64,000 nt of DNA from Phenylobacterium sp. RIFCSPHIGHO2_01_FULL_69_31 (GCF_001824475.1 NZ_MHXN01000042.1:99219-163218), one strand, 5' to 3'. Numbered from the stretch's first letter, positions 35,843 through 45,483 are shown. Notes: generated by a model from the sequence alone, not told the origin. Translations and numbers: made by a program.

Positions 35843-38800
35843 TCCGTAAGAGTCTCTTCCTGGGCCTTGGCGGCGCGGTCGTGATGACGGCGCTGACCAC
35901 GGCGGCCGGCGCCCAGACCCGGGCCGACCTGATCCCGCTGGGCCAGAGCGCCGCCTCCGGCGCCGTCTGCCAGGCCGTGCGCGACTATGACGACCCCGTG
36001 GTCCAGGCTGCGGGGCGCCGCGCCTGGAACATCCGCTGCCGGGGCTGGGACGGCAGCCTGGGGCGGCTCTACGCCCTGCCGAAGGCGCAGGACGCCGACG
36101 TCTGGGAAGCCGCGCTGAGCGCGCGTGCGGCGCAGTGCTCCGTCGGCAAGTCCGAGTCGATCGCCGGCCTAGGCGCGGTCAGCCGCCGCGCCTGCCGCAG
36201 CGCCGCGGGCCAGGCGCCCTACGTGGCCTATTCGGCCGACAAAGCGGGCCGGCTCTATGCCGCCGAAGGCGCGGCCCAGATCGCCGACGTCCTCGAGACC
36301 GGGCTGAAGGTGGTGTCCGGCGCGAGCAAGCCGCCGGCCCAGTCCGAGGTGCAGACCTCGGCCGCCAGCGCCGAGATCGCCGCCGACTTCGGCGGGGCCA
36401 CCGGCGGTCTCGCCCGCTCGCAGGCCGCCGCGGCCGCGGATCCCAACCGCCTGCGCGCCCGCGGCTACGTCCAGAACAACGAATGGCGCTTCGAGCAGGC
36501 GGAGACCGACTTCCAGGCCCTGTTGGCCGACGCGGAGGCGCGCCGCGCGCCGCCCGCAGAGATGGCCGAGGCGCTGCTGAACCTGGCGCTCAACGTCTCG
36601 AACAACGGCCGCTTCGCCGAGGCGGACCGGCTGTTCCGCGACGCAGACGCCCAGGTGGCCGCCTCGGGCGACCCGCTGCTGGCGACCCGGGCGCGCACCT
36701 ACCGCGCCCTGCACCAGCGCAACGCCGGCCGCTTCGCCGACGCCGTCACGACCGCCCAGGCGGCCTTGCGCGCCAGCGACGAGATCCGCGCGACCCGTGG
36801 CCTCGCCGCCGGCGGGCCCACCGTCACCCAGGCGGCGGACGGCCTGGCCATCGGCGGCGACCTCGCCGCGGCGCTCAACAACCGACCCGGCGGCCGCGAC
36901 GTGATGGGCGCGAGCCGTGTCACCGCCGCCGACCGCCTCGCCGTGCAGGACGCCCAGGCGCTGGAGGTGATGGGGTCATCCCTCGCCGCCCAGGGTGACG
37001 CCGCGGGGGCCCGCGAGGCTCTGGCCCGCGCCAGTCGCCTACTGGCGACAGCCGAGGCCAACGGCGCACTCAACGTCTGGCTCCGCGCGCGCATCGAGGC
37101 GGATCTGGCCGAAATCGACATGGACCAAGGCCGGCCGGTGCAGGCGATCGGCAAGTACAACAGCGCCCTGCGCACGCTGCGCGTCCGGCACGCGGGCACT
37201 GCGGCGGAGGGGGGCCTGTTGCTGGACCTGGGCCGCGCGCAGGCCGGCGCCGGACAGGAGGACGCTGCGCTCGCCACCTATGCCCGGGCGTTCGAGCTCT
37301 TCCAGGCGCAGCGCGGCGCGCTGGGCGCGTCAGCGGATGACGCCGCGCCCTACTTCGACCTGCTGCTCAAGCGCATCGAAACCGATCCCGCGCGCGCTGC
37401 CGACTACAAGGCGCGGTTCTTCTCGGCCGCCGCCAGCGTGGTCTCCAACGCCACCGCCCAGACCGTCTCGAAGCTGGCCGCGCGCGTGGCCTCCGGCGAC
37501 AGCGCCGTCACCGGCCTGGTCCGGGCGCTGGAGGACACCCGCCGCGAGCTGCGCGCCACCGAGGCGCAGACGGCCGCCCTGCAGGCGCAGAACGCCTTCG
37601 AGGGACAGGCGCGGACCGACCTCGAGGCGCGGCTGAAGGCGTTGCAGGAACAGTCGGACGCCCTGGAGGCCCAGCTTCTGGCGGCCAACCCGCGCTACGC
37701 CCAGCTCGTTTCCTCCGAAGCCTCGCTGGCGGACCTGCAAAAGGCGCTGGGCCCAGACGAGGTCTATGTGAAGCTGCTGCTGCTCGACAGCCGCGGCTAC
37801 GGCCTGCTGGTCACCCCGACGAGCGCCAAGCCCTATGCGATCGCGCTGAACCGCGGCACGGCGGGGGCGGCGGTCCGCCGGCTTCGCGCCCCGTTCGAGG
37901 CCGAGGACTCCCTCCCCGCCTTCGACGTGGCGGCCTCCTACGACCTGTTCCAGCAGCTCTTCGGTCCGGTGGCCGCCGAGGTCACCGCCGCCCGTCACCT
38001 GGTCTACGAGCCCGACGGCGCCCTGATCTCCCTGCCGGTGGGCGCCCTGGTGACCGCCGATCCCTCGGCCGTCCTCGCCGGCGTGACCCGCGGGACCGAC
38101 CCGGACTATCGCAAGGTGGCCTGGCTGGGCGGCAAGGTGGATTCGGCCCTGGTGCTGTCGGCCGCCTCCTTCATGCAGTCGCGGGCCTTCGCCCCGTCGC
38201 GCGCCAGCAAAAGCTTCCTGGGTTTCGCCGATCCTGCGACGCCGGCCCGCTCCGACCGGCGGGCCTACGCCTCGGTGGTGCGGCGCTCGGTGAGCCTGCG
38301 CACGGAACGCGACCTCGGCGACATCTGCGAGAACACCCGCCTCGCCCTGTTGCAGATGCCCGCCCTGCCCGACACCGCCGACGAGGTTCGCCAGGTGGGG
38401 GCCAGCATCGCCGGCGCCGCCGGAGAACAGATCGTCGTGGGTCAGGCTTTCACCGACGACAGCGTGAAGGGCCGCAAGGACCTGTCAGACTACAAGGTGC
38501 TCTACTTCGCCACCCACGGCCTCCTGCCCCAGCCGTCCGCCTGCCTGCCCGAGCCGGCGCTGATGACCTCCGTCGGCGGCGGCGACTCCGACGGCCTGCT
38601 GGACGCCAGCGAGATCCTGGACCTGAAGCTGGACGCCGACTTGGTCGTCCTGTCGGCCTGCGACACGGGCGGCGCGGGCGGCGAGGCCGCCACCAGCGGC
38701 TTGCAGGGCGGCGGCGAGGCCCTCGGCGGCCTGACCCGGGCGGTGATCTACGCCGGCGGGCGCTCGCTGATCGTCTCGCACTGGTCGGTGGACTCGGTGG

Positions 38801-38991
38801 CGACGGTCAGGCTGATGACGGGGATGTTCTCCGCAGCCTCTCCCACCAAGGCCGGCGCCCTGACCAAGGCCCAGGTCGCCCTCCAGCAGAGCGAGCAGTT
38901 CTCGCACCCGTACTACTGGGCGCCCTTCACGATCGTCGGCGATGGCTCGCGGCCCCTTCCGGGCGCTGCGAGCCAGGCGGCAGATCGTTAG
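35839..38991 (+). CDS. Exported TPR-CHAT caspase-like protease
   Basis: This 1050-residue protein has a signal peptide (cleavage near AGAQTRAD), TPR-like helical repeats (about 190-520), a coiled region (about 560-620) and a C-terminal CHAT domain (about 740-1045). The protease dyad is visible as His in YFATHGL and Cys in LSACDTG. CHAT proteases are clan CD relatives of caspases and separase. The start overlaps the tpsA stop (ATGA), so production is coupled to the secreted exoprotein. Inference: it processes TpsA or controls its export in the periplasm. Its 3' end overlaps no gene; the glycosyltransferase ATG lies 22 bases downstream. Confidence 0.88.
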   Translation: MIRKSLFLGLGGAVVMTALTTAAGAQTRADLIPLGQSAASGAVCQAVRDYDDPVVQAAGRRAWNIRCRGWDGSLGRLYALPKAQDADVWEAALSARAAQCSVGKSESIAGLGAVSRRACRSAAGQAPYVAYSADKAGRLYAAEGAAQIADVLETGLKVVSGASKPPAQSEVQTSAASAEIAADFGGATGGLARSQAAAAADPNRLRARGYVQNNEWRFEQAETDFQALLADAEARRAPPAEMAEALLNLALNVSNNGRFAEADRLFRDADAQVAASGDPLLATRARTYRALHQRNAGRFADAVTTAQAALRASDEIRATRGLAAGGPTVTQAADGLAIGGDLAAALNNRPGGRDVMGASRVTAADRLAVQDAQALEVMGSSLAAQGDAAGAREALARASRLLATAEANGALNVWLRARIEADLAEIDMDQGRPVQAIGKYNSALRTLRVRHAGTAAEGGLLLDLGRAQAGAGQEDAALATYARAFELFQAQRGALGASADDAAPYFDLLLKRIETDPARAADYKARFFSAAASVVSNATAQTVSKLAARVASGDSAVTGLVRALEDTRRELRATEAQTAALQAQNAFEGQARTDLEARLKALQEQSDALEAQLLAANPRYAQLVSSEASLADLQKALGPDEVYVKLLLLDSRGYGLLVTPTSAKPYAIALNRGTAGAAVRRLRAPFEAEDSLPAFDVAASYDLFQQLFGPVAAEVTAARHLVYEPDGALISLPVGALVTADPSAVLAGVTRGTDPDYRKVAWLGGKVDSALVLSAASFMQSRAFAPSRASKSFLGFADPATPARSDRRAYASVVRRSVSLRTERDLGDICENTRLALLQMPALPDTADEVRQVGASIAGAAGEQIVVGQAFTDDSVKGRKDLSDYKVLYFATHGLLPQPSACLPEPALMTSVGGGDSDGLLDASEILDLKLDADLVVLSACDTGGAGGEAATSGLQGGGEALGGLTRAVIYAGGRSLIVSHWSVDSVATVRLMTGMFSAASPTKAGALTKAQVALQQSEQFSHPYYWAPFTIVGDGSRPLPGAASQAADR

Positions 38992-39013
38992 GACGCGGCG
39001 GCGACCATCCCCG

Positions 39014-40669
39014 ATGGCCAACGCCGCCATCCACTTCAGCAGCGAGCCCTACGACGCCTCGATTCCGCGTCCCATGGGCCGCCAGGCCGCGGGCGAAGGC
39101 TTCCTGCGGGGCTTCCTGCAGTACGCCGACGGCGAGCGCTTCCATCTCTGGAACGTCCGCGACGAGGACCAGGGCGAGCTGGAGGCCCTGTTGCGGCGCC
39201 TGGGCGCGCCCGACAAGCCGATCACCTGGCTTGGGCGTGCCGACCGGTCAGGTCTGGCCGAGGCCGGCGCGGTGCACATGCCGACGCCCGAGTTGAAGGA
39301 CGAAGCCTGGGCGCGGCGGGCGCTGGGCGGGAACGCCTACTCGATCACCGGCGTCACCCACACCATCGCCGAGACCCATATCCTCAACGAGATCGGCGCG
39401 CTCCTGCTCGCCCCGCTGCAGCCCTGGGACGCGCTCGTCTGCACGTCAGCTTCCGTCCGTAACGCCACGGAAACGCTTCTGGAATCTGTCGCCACCTACC
39501 TGCAGGAACGGTTCGGCGCCGCGCGCATTCCGCCGGCCCAGCTCGTCACGATCCCCCTGGGCGTGCACACCGCCGACTTCGGCGCCGACCCCGAGGTCCG
39601 CCGCCGCTGGCGTGAACAGCTCGACATCCCGGCCGATGCGTCCGTCGCCCTTTTCATGGGGCGGTTCAAGCTTGCGACCAAGATGCACCCGGGCCCGATG
39701 GGCCTGGCCCTGCAGGAGACCGCCCGGCGGCTCGGCCGGCCGATATATTGGCTGCTGTACGGCGGCGCCCGCCGGCCTGCGGACGAGGAGGCGTTCCGAA
39801 GCGCCGCCGCAGCCTTCGCCCCCGATGTCGAGTTGCGCTTCGTCGAGCACGCCTCGACCCGGACGCGGGACGAGATCGTCAGCGCCGCCGACATCTTCCT
39901 GTCGCTGTCCGACAACATCCAGGAGACGTTCGGCCTGACGCCGGTGGAGGCCATGGCCGCTGGCCTGCCGTGCGTCGTCAGCGACTGGGACGGCTATCGC
40001 GATACGGTGCGGCACGGCGTCGACGGGTTCCGGATCCGCACGACGGCGCCCCGGCCTGGCCTGGGCTCGGACCTGATCTACGCCTACGCCCAGCGGTTGG
40101 TGAGTTACGAGGCCTATGCGGCCGCCGCCTCGATGTTCGCCGCCGTCGACATCGGCGAGACGGCCGAGGCGCTGGCCTTGCTGTTCAGCGATCCGGACCT
40201 GCGCCGTCGCATGGGACAGGCGGCGCAGACCCGGGCGCGCGAGGTCTTCGACTGGCGCGTGGTGATCCCGCAGTACCAGGCTCTCTGGTCGGAGCTCGAG
40301 CGTCGCCGGACCGCGGCGCCCGTCCACCCGGCGCTTGAGAACCCGTATCGGCCCGACCCTTTCCGCATGTTCGCCGGCTATCCGACGGCCGCGCTCAGCG
40401 CCGCGGACATTGTGGAACTCGCCGCGCCGTTCGATCGCGACGCGGCCGTCGCTGTGGTGGGCCACCCTTCCGCCCGCACGGACGCGGCGCGCCTGCCGAG
40501 CCTGGACGAGGCGCTTCGGCTCCTGGAGTGCCTGGCGACGGGGCCGCGCACGGTGGGCGCGCTCCTGGCGACGATGCCTCCGGAACGCCGGCCGTTCGTC
40601 GAGCGCGGCCTGGTCTGGCTGGCGAAGTTCGGCCTTTTGCGTCTGTGCGGCGCAACGCCGCGTACATGA
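39014..40669 (+). CDS. GT4-type glycosyltransferase
   Basis: 551 residues from the ATG at 39014; in-frame codons upstream overlap the CHAT gene and are Arg-rich. A GT-B fold is indicated by the donor-site segment FMGRFKLATKMHP near residue 215 and the C-terminal ETFGLTPVEAMAAGLP with the EX7E-type acidic pair (about 310-325), both typical of family GT4. About 140 extra C-terminal residues of unknown role follow. Position after TpsB-TpsA-CHAT suggests it could glycosylate the exoprotein or a surface glycan; this is inference from context only. Confidence 0.82.
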   Translation: MANAAIHFSSEPYDASIPRPMGRQAAGEGFLRGFLQYADGERFHLWNVRDEDQGELEALLRRLGAPDKPITWLGRADRSGLAEAGAVHMPTPELKDEAWARRALGGNAYSITGVTHTIAETHILNEIGALLLAPLQPWDALVCTSASVRNATETLLESVATYLQERFGAARIPPAQLVTIPLGVHTADFGADPEVRRRWREQLDIPADASVALFMGRFKLATKMHPGPMGLALQETARRLGRPIYWLLYGGARRPADEEAFRSAAAAFAPDVELRFVEHASTRTRDEIVSAADIFLSLSDNIQETFGLTPVEAMAAGLPCVVSDWDGYRDTVRHGVDGFRIRTTAPRPGLGSDLIYAYAQRLVSYEAYAAAASMFAAVDIGETAEALALLFSDPDLRRRMGQAAQTRAREVFDWRVVIPQYQALWSELERRRTAAPVHPALENPYRPDPFRMFAGYPTAALSAADIVELAAPFDRDAAVAVVGHPSARTDAARLPSLDEALRLLECLATGPRTVGALLATMPPERRPFVERGLVWLAKFGLLRLCGATPRT

Positions 40670-40766
40670 GACACAAGGCCGTAGTTCAGGTTCCGTTCAG
40701 GGCTTGCGTGTGATAGTCCGCGCCGGATACGGGAACGAGCCAAGACTTCCTTCGGGGGCAAGACAG

Positions 40767-41225
40767 ATGCGCAAACTACTGATTGGAGTGGCGTTTTCGC
40801 TCGCGATTGGCGGGACTGCCGCCGCCAGCGACTACATCGTGGTGAACTCGACCGATCCGGGCTTCAAGCGCGGCCAGGCTTTCGACGCGGGGGCCAAGGT
40901 GGCGCTGGGCGCCGGCAAGACGCTGACGCTCATGCGGGCCACCGGCGAGGTTGTCACCCTGCGTGGCGCGGCCGCCGGCGCAACCGTTCCGGGCGCCCGC
41001 ATGGCCGCCGCCGACAGCGCGCGTTTCGAGACGCTGCGGTCGCTGGTGGAGCCGCCGCCGACCGGCCGCACCTTCGGGGCCCGCCGCGGCGGCATCTGCC
41101 CGGCGGCGGAAACCTTGACCAGCCTGGACGACATCGTTCGCACGGCCGAGTCCAGCGGCTGCAAGACAGTCGCCCGCCAGGCTCTGGACGCCTACCTCGC
41201 CAAGGGCGCGACCTCGAACAACTGA
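40767..41225 (+). CDS. Small exported protein of unknown function
   Basis: 152 residues with a clear signal peptide (cleavage near TAAASDY). The mature part has two cysteines (in GGICPAA and SSGCKTV) that could form one disulfide, and a beta-rich first half. I do not recognise the family. It follows the glycosyltransferase after 97 bases and is closed by a strong terminator, so it ends the TpsB-TpsA-CHAT-glycosyltransferase series. Confidence 0.75.
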   Translation: MRKLLIGVAFSLAIGGTAAASDYIVVNSTDPGFKRGQAFDAGAKVALGAGKTLTLMRATGEVVTLRGAAAGATVPGARMAAADSARFETLRSLVEPPPTGRTFGARRGGICPAAETLTSLDDIVRTAESSGCKTVARQALDAYLAKGATSNN

Positions 41226-41252
41226 TCCTCCCGACAACGGTGGGGCGACCGA

Positions 41253-41292
41253 GGGCCGGCCGGACGTATCGAAGCGTCCGCCGGCCCTTTCT
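41253..41292 (+). terminator. Strong terminator after the TPS-CHAT series
   Basis: The stem GGGCCGGCCGGACG (41253-41266) pairs with CGTCCGCCGGCCC (41275-41287) with one bulged base, then TTTCTC. It isolates the upstream cassette from the CpaC-like gene. Confidence 0.75.
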
Positions 41293-41368
41293 CGTGGGCG
41301 GTTAGCGACCATTCGTTAACCATGCCCGTTAGGGCTAATCGAACGGCAGCTGTGGCGTTCTGACGCGG

Positions 41369-42817
41369 ATGAAGCTCCACCGCGCCATCGCCGCCGCGAT
41401 GCGGGGCCTGCGGGCGTCCTCGCGGAGGCTCGCGGGCGTGGTCGCTTGCGTCTGCACAGTGGCCGTCGCTTCGCCGGGCGCGGCGCACGAGCTGTCGAGC
41501 GAGGCAGTGGCCAAATCGACCATCCACGCGCCGCTCGATAAAGGCGTCGGCCTCCAGGCCGATGGCTCGGTCGGCAAGGTCGTGATCGCCCAGCCCGAAA
41601 CGGCGCAGGTGGGACCGGCGCCCGACGGCCTCTACGTCCTCGGCAGCCAGGTCGGCACGACCAACCTGCTGGTCTACGACCGCCAGGGGCGCCTGACCCA
41701 GACCCTGGACATACACGTCGGCTACGACGCCCAGGCGCTGCGCGATCTGCTTGCGGAGGCGCTCCCGGGCGAGCCCATCATCGTCAAACAGCTCTCGTCC
41801 AGTTTGCTGCTGGAGGGCGAGGTCTCCAGCCCATCGGTTGCGACCATTGCCGAGCGGCTGGCCGAACAGGTCGCGCCCGACGCCGTGGTCTCGCGCCTTC
41901 ATGCCCGCGCCGCCCAGGTGCTGCTCGACGTCCGGATCGTCGAAGTCACTCAAAGCGGTCTCCGGGACGTAGCGACAGCCGTACGTCTCACAAACGGCCC
42001 AGAACTTTCCATCGCGACGGGCGGCGTTCCCATCGGCGTAGACCCACCATTCGGGACCGCTCAGTTCAGCGCCCACGACGGCCGCTTGCGGCTGGACGCG
42101 GCGCTGCAGGCGCTGGAAGCGAACGGCGAATTGCGGGTGCTGGCCGAGCCGTCCGTGGTGGCGCTATCGGGAGAGACGGCCTCGTTCCGCGCCGGCGGCG
42201 AGTTTCCATTCCCGGTCCCTCAGGACCTCGACAAGATCGCCATCGAGTTCAAGCCCTACGGCGCCGCCATGACCGTAAGGCCGGTCATTCGCGAGAACGG
42301 GACGATCCGCGTCGCCGTCGACGCCGAGCTGAGCGACATCGATCCCTCGGTGTCGCTGCGCGTGGCCGGCTTCACCGTCCCGGCGCTCAGGACGCGTCGC
42401 GCCGCCACCGTCGCCGATCTCCGCAACGGCGAGACGTTCATGATCGCGGGGCTCCTGGAGGAGAGCTCGGAGCGCAGCGCCCGCGACGTCCCGTTCGTTG
42501 GCCGCATCCCCATCGTCGGCCGCGCCCTTGCGCCGCTGCTGGGCGCGTCACGCCGGAAGGAGGCCCGGCGTGAGCTCGCGATCCTCGTGACCCCCCGGAC
42601 TGCCGCCGAGGTCTCATCCCCGCTGACCGAGCCGGCGGCGGTGGCGGACGCCTCGCCCCCTCCCATCGCCTCGCCGCCGCCACCGCCAACCCCGCGCCCG
42701 CGAGTTTCGCCGCTCCGGGCTTTGGCTGCGGATGTCCGCGATGTGCTGCGCCCGACCGCGCGCTGGGCCAAGCAGACCGCCTCTCGATTCGCCGCGATAT
42801 TCCGGGACCGCGCCTGA
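41369..42817 (+). CDS. CpaC-like secretin of the Flp/Tad type
   Basis: 482 residues with a long N-terminal signal, an N-terminal BON-like/N0 region (about 50-130) and a secretin domain (about 185-410) with LRVLAEPSVVALSGE, FRAGGEFPFPV and NGETFMIAGLLE. These are typical of RcpA/CpaC outer-membrane secretins. The C-terminal 75 residues are Pro-rich then basic and are not part of the secretin core. No other cpa/tad genes are nearby, so it is a solitary copy. The upstream gap contains TTAACCAT and GTTAG segments, but not with CtrA-box spacing. Confidence 0.85.
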   Translation: MKLHRAIAAAMRGLRASSRRLAGVVACVCTVAVASPGAAHELSSEAVAKSTIHAPLDKGVGLQADGSVGKVVIAQPETAQVGPAPDGLYVLGSQVGTTNLLVYDRQGRLTQTLDIHVGYDAQALRDLLAEALPGEPIIVKQLSSSLLLEGEVSSPSVATIAERLAEQVAPDAVVSRLHARAAQVLLDVRIVEVTQSGLRDVATAVRLTNGPELSIATGGVPIGVDPPFGTAQFSAHDGRLRLDAALQALEANGELRVLAEPSVVALSGETASFRAGGEFPFPVPQDLDKIAIEFKPYGAAMTVRPVIRENGTIRVAVDAELSDIDPSVSLRVAGFTVPALRTRRAATVADLRNGETFMIAGLLEESSERSARDVPFVGRIPIVGRALAPLLGASRRKEARRELAILVTPRTAAEVSSPLTEPAAVADASPPPIASPPPPPTPRPRVSPLRALAADVRDVLRPTARWAKQTASRFAAIFRDRA

Positions 42818-42867
42818 CCTGCCGACTCGTGAGAGCCTCTGCGACGTCCGCCCGTGGAGGATCCCCC

Positions 42868-43218
42868 GTGAGGTTGCTCGTCGCCGCCGCTGTCGCCCTT
42901 TCCGCCGCTGCCACCGCAGCCGCGTCCCAGCCGATCCTCGTGCTTGGCGACGCGACGCCGGTCCCGATGGGGATTACGCGCTGTGCGGCGACGCCCCGTT
43001 CCGCGGGCGCCGACCTCGAATGCGTGCTGACCCTGCCGGCTCCCACCGCCGGGAACGCGCATGCGCCGCCCGCCCGCATTCTGATCCGGGCCGAGTTCAC
43101 CCCCGCCCGATGCGCTTCATCGCTGGCCCAGGTGGTGCAGATGAGCCCGGAGCCGGCAACCAAAGGCCTTCCGGTCGTAGAGCATCCGTCGGCCCACCGC
43201 GCCGGTTGCCCGTCCTAG
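42868..43218 (+). CDS. Small exported protein of unknown function
   Basis: 116 residues from a GTG preceded by GGAGG at 7 bases. A signal peptide is evident (cleavage near TAAASQP). Cysteines (in TRCAAT, LECVL, ARCASS and AGCPS) suggest up to two disulfides. It starts 50 bases after the CpaC-like gene and may be cotranscribed with it. No family recognised. Confidence 0.65.
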   Translation: MRLLVAAAVALSAAATAAASQPILVLGDATPVPMGITRCAATPRSAGADLECVLTLPAPTAGNAHAPPARILIRAEFTPARCASSLAQVVQMSPEPATKGLPVVEHPSAHRAGCPS

Positions 43219-43263
43219 GCGAGTCCGCTTGCCGGTCTGTGTGCCGCGTGTCCCACTCCGGAC

Positions 43264-43455
43264 ATGCGTCGTCTTAACCTTACCGCGCTGTGGATGTGGC
43301 CCCTTCTGGCCGTCTTCGTGCTGATCCTCATGAGCTTCGACAGCCCGTTCCGACTCGCGCTCGCGGGCTTCATGCTGGCGGCGCAACGGCCGGTGTGGCG
43401 GCTGATCCATTCGCTGGATCCAGCGCCCGCGAAGATCGTGAGAAAGTCTCTCTAG
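43264..43455 (+). CDS. Possible small membrane protein
   Basis: 63 residues: one hydrophobic helix (about 8-24), then a second, weaker hydrophobic stretch and a basic tail. Start is an ATG without a strong ribosome site, 45 bases after the preceding gene. Short and unrecognised; it could be spurious. Confidence 0.4.
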   Translation: MRRLNLTALWMWPLLAVFVLILMSFDSPFRLALAGFMLAAQRPVWRLIHSLDPAPAKIVRKSL

Positions 43456-43481
43456 TGCGCTGATTCACAACCCATTTGGGT

Positions 43482-43556
43482 TGGTAGGCCGGGTGAGGTT
43501 CGAACTCACGACCATTCGATTAAAAGTCGAATGCTCTACCACTGAGCTACCGGCCC
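43482..43556 (-). tRNA. tRNA-Lys (UUU)
   Basis: A full cloverleaf is visible on the minus strand: acceptor GGGCCGG/CCGGCCT (first pair G-U), D-arm GCTC...GAGC, anticodon stem TTCGA/TCGAA around loop CTTTTAA, T-arm GTGAG/CTCAC with TTCGAAC. The discriminator A and an encoded CCA complete it. The anticodon TTT reads Lys codons. Confidence 0.97.
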
Positions 43557-43682
43557 CCGACGCGGGCGTCTGGTTGTGACGCCCGGGCGAAGCGGGCGGA
43601 ACCTAGAGGGCGGCGAGCGAAAGTCAAACCGGGTTTCGCGGCAAACGCTTAACAGCGCGACTGGCGCGCGTATTGTGCCGGC

Positions 43683-44375
43683 ATGCGTACGAGCCCCGTC
43701 CACCTGATCGTCGCCATCATCGCAGCAGCCAGTCTGGCCGGCGGCGCGTCGGCCCAGACCAAGCCGGCCCCCAAGACCGCTCCAAAGCGGGCCGCCGCCG
43801 CCCCGCTGCCCCCGCCGCCGCCGCCGCCCGATCCCGCCAACCGCGTGAAGACGTCCGACGAACTGAAGCGCGAGAGCGTCGAAGGCGCCGCCACCGCGCC
43901 GCTGCGCGACCTCAACATGGTGCGGGCCGAGATTCCGGAGGTGCTGCTGCAGGCGCTGGAGGATCCCTACGCCCGGCCGCCGCGCAGCTTCAAGTGTTCC
44001 GCCCTCGCGGCGCTGGTGCGGCCTCTCGACGAAGCTCTGGGGCCGGACATGGACCGCGTCCCGGTGGGCGACGAGAACCTGATGGATCGTGGCAAGTCCA
44101 CGGCGCTGGGCGCGGCCGCCGACCTGGCCTCCGACGCGATCCCCTTCCGCGGCTTTGTCCGCAAGCTCACCGGCGCCGAGGCCCACGACAGGCTGGTGCA
44201 GTCGGCGATCGTCGCGGGCAACGTTCGCCGCGCCTATCTGAAGGGCCTGGGCGAATCCAAGGGGTGCCTCCCGCCGGCCACGCCGTCCCACGAGCGCGCG
44301 GCGACGAGACAGGCCACATCGGTCAAGCGGCCGCCGGCGAAGGGCGGCCTTACGCCGAAGTATCCGGTCCGGTAG
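43683..44375 (+). CDS. Exported Pro/Ala-rich protein of unknown function
   Basis: 230 residues with a signal peptide (cleavage near GASAQTK), a Lys/Ala/Pro-rich linker including a run of prolines, then a globular, mostly helical region (about 55-200). Two cysteines (in KCSAL and GCLPP) may pair. No motif recognised. Its 3' end overlaps the convergent tgt gene by 26 bases. Confidence 0.75.
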   Translation: MRTSPVHLIVAIIAAASLAGGASAQTKPAPKTAPKRAAAAPLPPPPPPPDPANRVKTSDELKRESVEGAATAPLRDLNMVRAEIPEVLLQALEDPYARPPRSFKCSALAALVRPLDEALGPDMDRVPVGDENLMDRGKSTALGAAADLASDAIPFRGFVRKLTGAEAHDRLVQSAIVAGNVRRAYLKGLGESKGCLPPATPSHERAATRQATSVKRPPAKGGLTPKYPVR

Positions 44376-45483
44376 GCCGCTGCCGGGCGGCGAAGGCGGC
44401 GCGGAACGCGGCCATGGTCCCATCGGCGATCGCCGTCCGCATCTGGCCCATGAGCGCCTGGAAGAACGCGAGGTTGTGCCAGGAGAGTAGGACCTGGCCC
44501 AGGATCTCGTCCGACTTCACCAGATGGTGGAGGTAGGCCTTTGAATAGTCGCGGCTGGCGGGGACGTCGCTGGCCGCGTCGAGCGGGGCCTCGTCCTCGG
44601 CGAACCGCGCGTTCTTCAGGTTGATCGGGCCATCCCAGGTCCAGGCCTGGCCATGACGGCCGGAGCGGGTGGGGAGGACGCAGTCGAACATGTCCACGCC
44701 CCGGTAGACCGCCTCCACGATGTCGATCGGCTTGCCGACCCCCATGAGGTAGCGGGGCCGGTCTGGCGGGAGCATGTCCGGGGCGAAGTCCAGCGCTTCG
44801 CACATGGCCTGGTGCCCCTCACCCACCGCCAGGCCGCCGATGGCGTAGCCGTCGAAGCCGATCTCCTGCAGGCGCTCGGCGGATTCCCGTCGCAGGGCCG
44901 GGTCCAGACCACCCTGCTGGATCCCGAAGAGATTTTGCACATCTCGTTCGCCGAACGCGTTCTTTGATCGCTGTCCCCAGCGGGCCGAGCGCCGCATCGC
45001 CTCGGCGGCCCGCTCCGGCGTCGCCGGAAGCGCCACCAGTTCGTCCAGTTGCATGACGATGTCGGAGCCCAGCAGATCGGCCTGGATCTCCATCGATCGT
45101 TCGGGAGACAGCACGTGGCGGCTGCCGTCGATGTGGCTCTGGAAGGTCACCGCCTCTTCCGTGACCTTGGAGATCTTGCCCAGCGACATGACCTGAAAGC
45201 CGCCGGAGTCGGTCAGGATCGGCCTTTCCCAGCGCATGAAGCGGTGCAGGCCGCCCATCCGCTTCACTCGCTCGGCCGTCGGGCGGAGCATGAGGTGATA
45301 GGTGTTGCCCAGGATGATGTCGGCGCCGGTGGCGGTCACCTGGTCCACCGTCAGGGCCTTTACTGTCCCGGCGGTCCCCACCGGCATGAACGCCGGCGTG
45401 CGGATCTCCCCGCGGGGCGTGGAGAGCAGGCCCGCGCGGGCCTTGCCGTCGGTCGCGGCGATAGCGAACGGAAAGCCGGCCAT
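44350..45483 (-). CDS. tgt: tRNA-guanine transglycosylase
   Basis: 377 residues; swaps guanine-34 for preQ1 in GUN-anticodon tRNAs as part of queuosine synthesis. Catalytic-site motifs are present (LTDSGGFQVMSL and DCVLPTRSGRHG), as is the C-terminal WHNLAFFQ with the zinc-ligand His. The usual zinc cysteines (CxCxxC before the AYLHH motif) are replaced: the matching segment reads SDVPASRDYS, with none of the three Cys. The ATG overlaps the queA stop (ATGA); longer frames from 45837 run into queA and are spurious. Confidence 0.94.
   Translation of the reverse strand: MAGFPFAIAATDGKARAGLLSTPRGEIRTPAFMPVGTAGTVKALTVDQVTATGADIILGNTYHLMLRPTAERVKRMGGLHRFMRWERPILTDSGGFQVMSLGKISKVTEEAVTFQSHIDGSRHVLSPERSMEIQADLLGSDIVMQLDELVALPATPERAAEAMRRSARWGQRSKNAFGERDVQNLFGIQQGGLDPALRRESAERLQEIGFDGYAIGGLAVGEGHQAMCEALDFAPDMLPPDRPRYLMGVGKPIDIVEAVYRGVDMFDCVLPTRSGRHGQAWTWDGPINLKNARFAEDEAPLDAASDVPASRDYSKAYLHHLVKSDEILGQVLLSWHNLAFFQALMGQMRTAIADGTMAAFRAAFAARQRPTGPDTSA

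Noticed and set aside
41320..41345. CtrA-like TTAACCAT...GTTAG upstream of the CpaC-like gene
   Set aside because: The two half-sites are separated by 9 bases, not the 7 of CtrA boxes.
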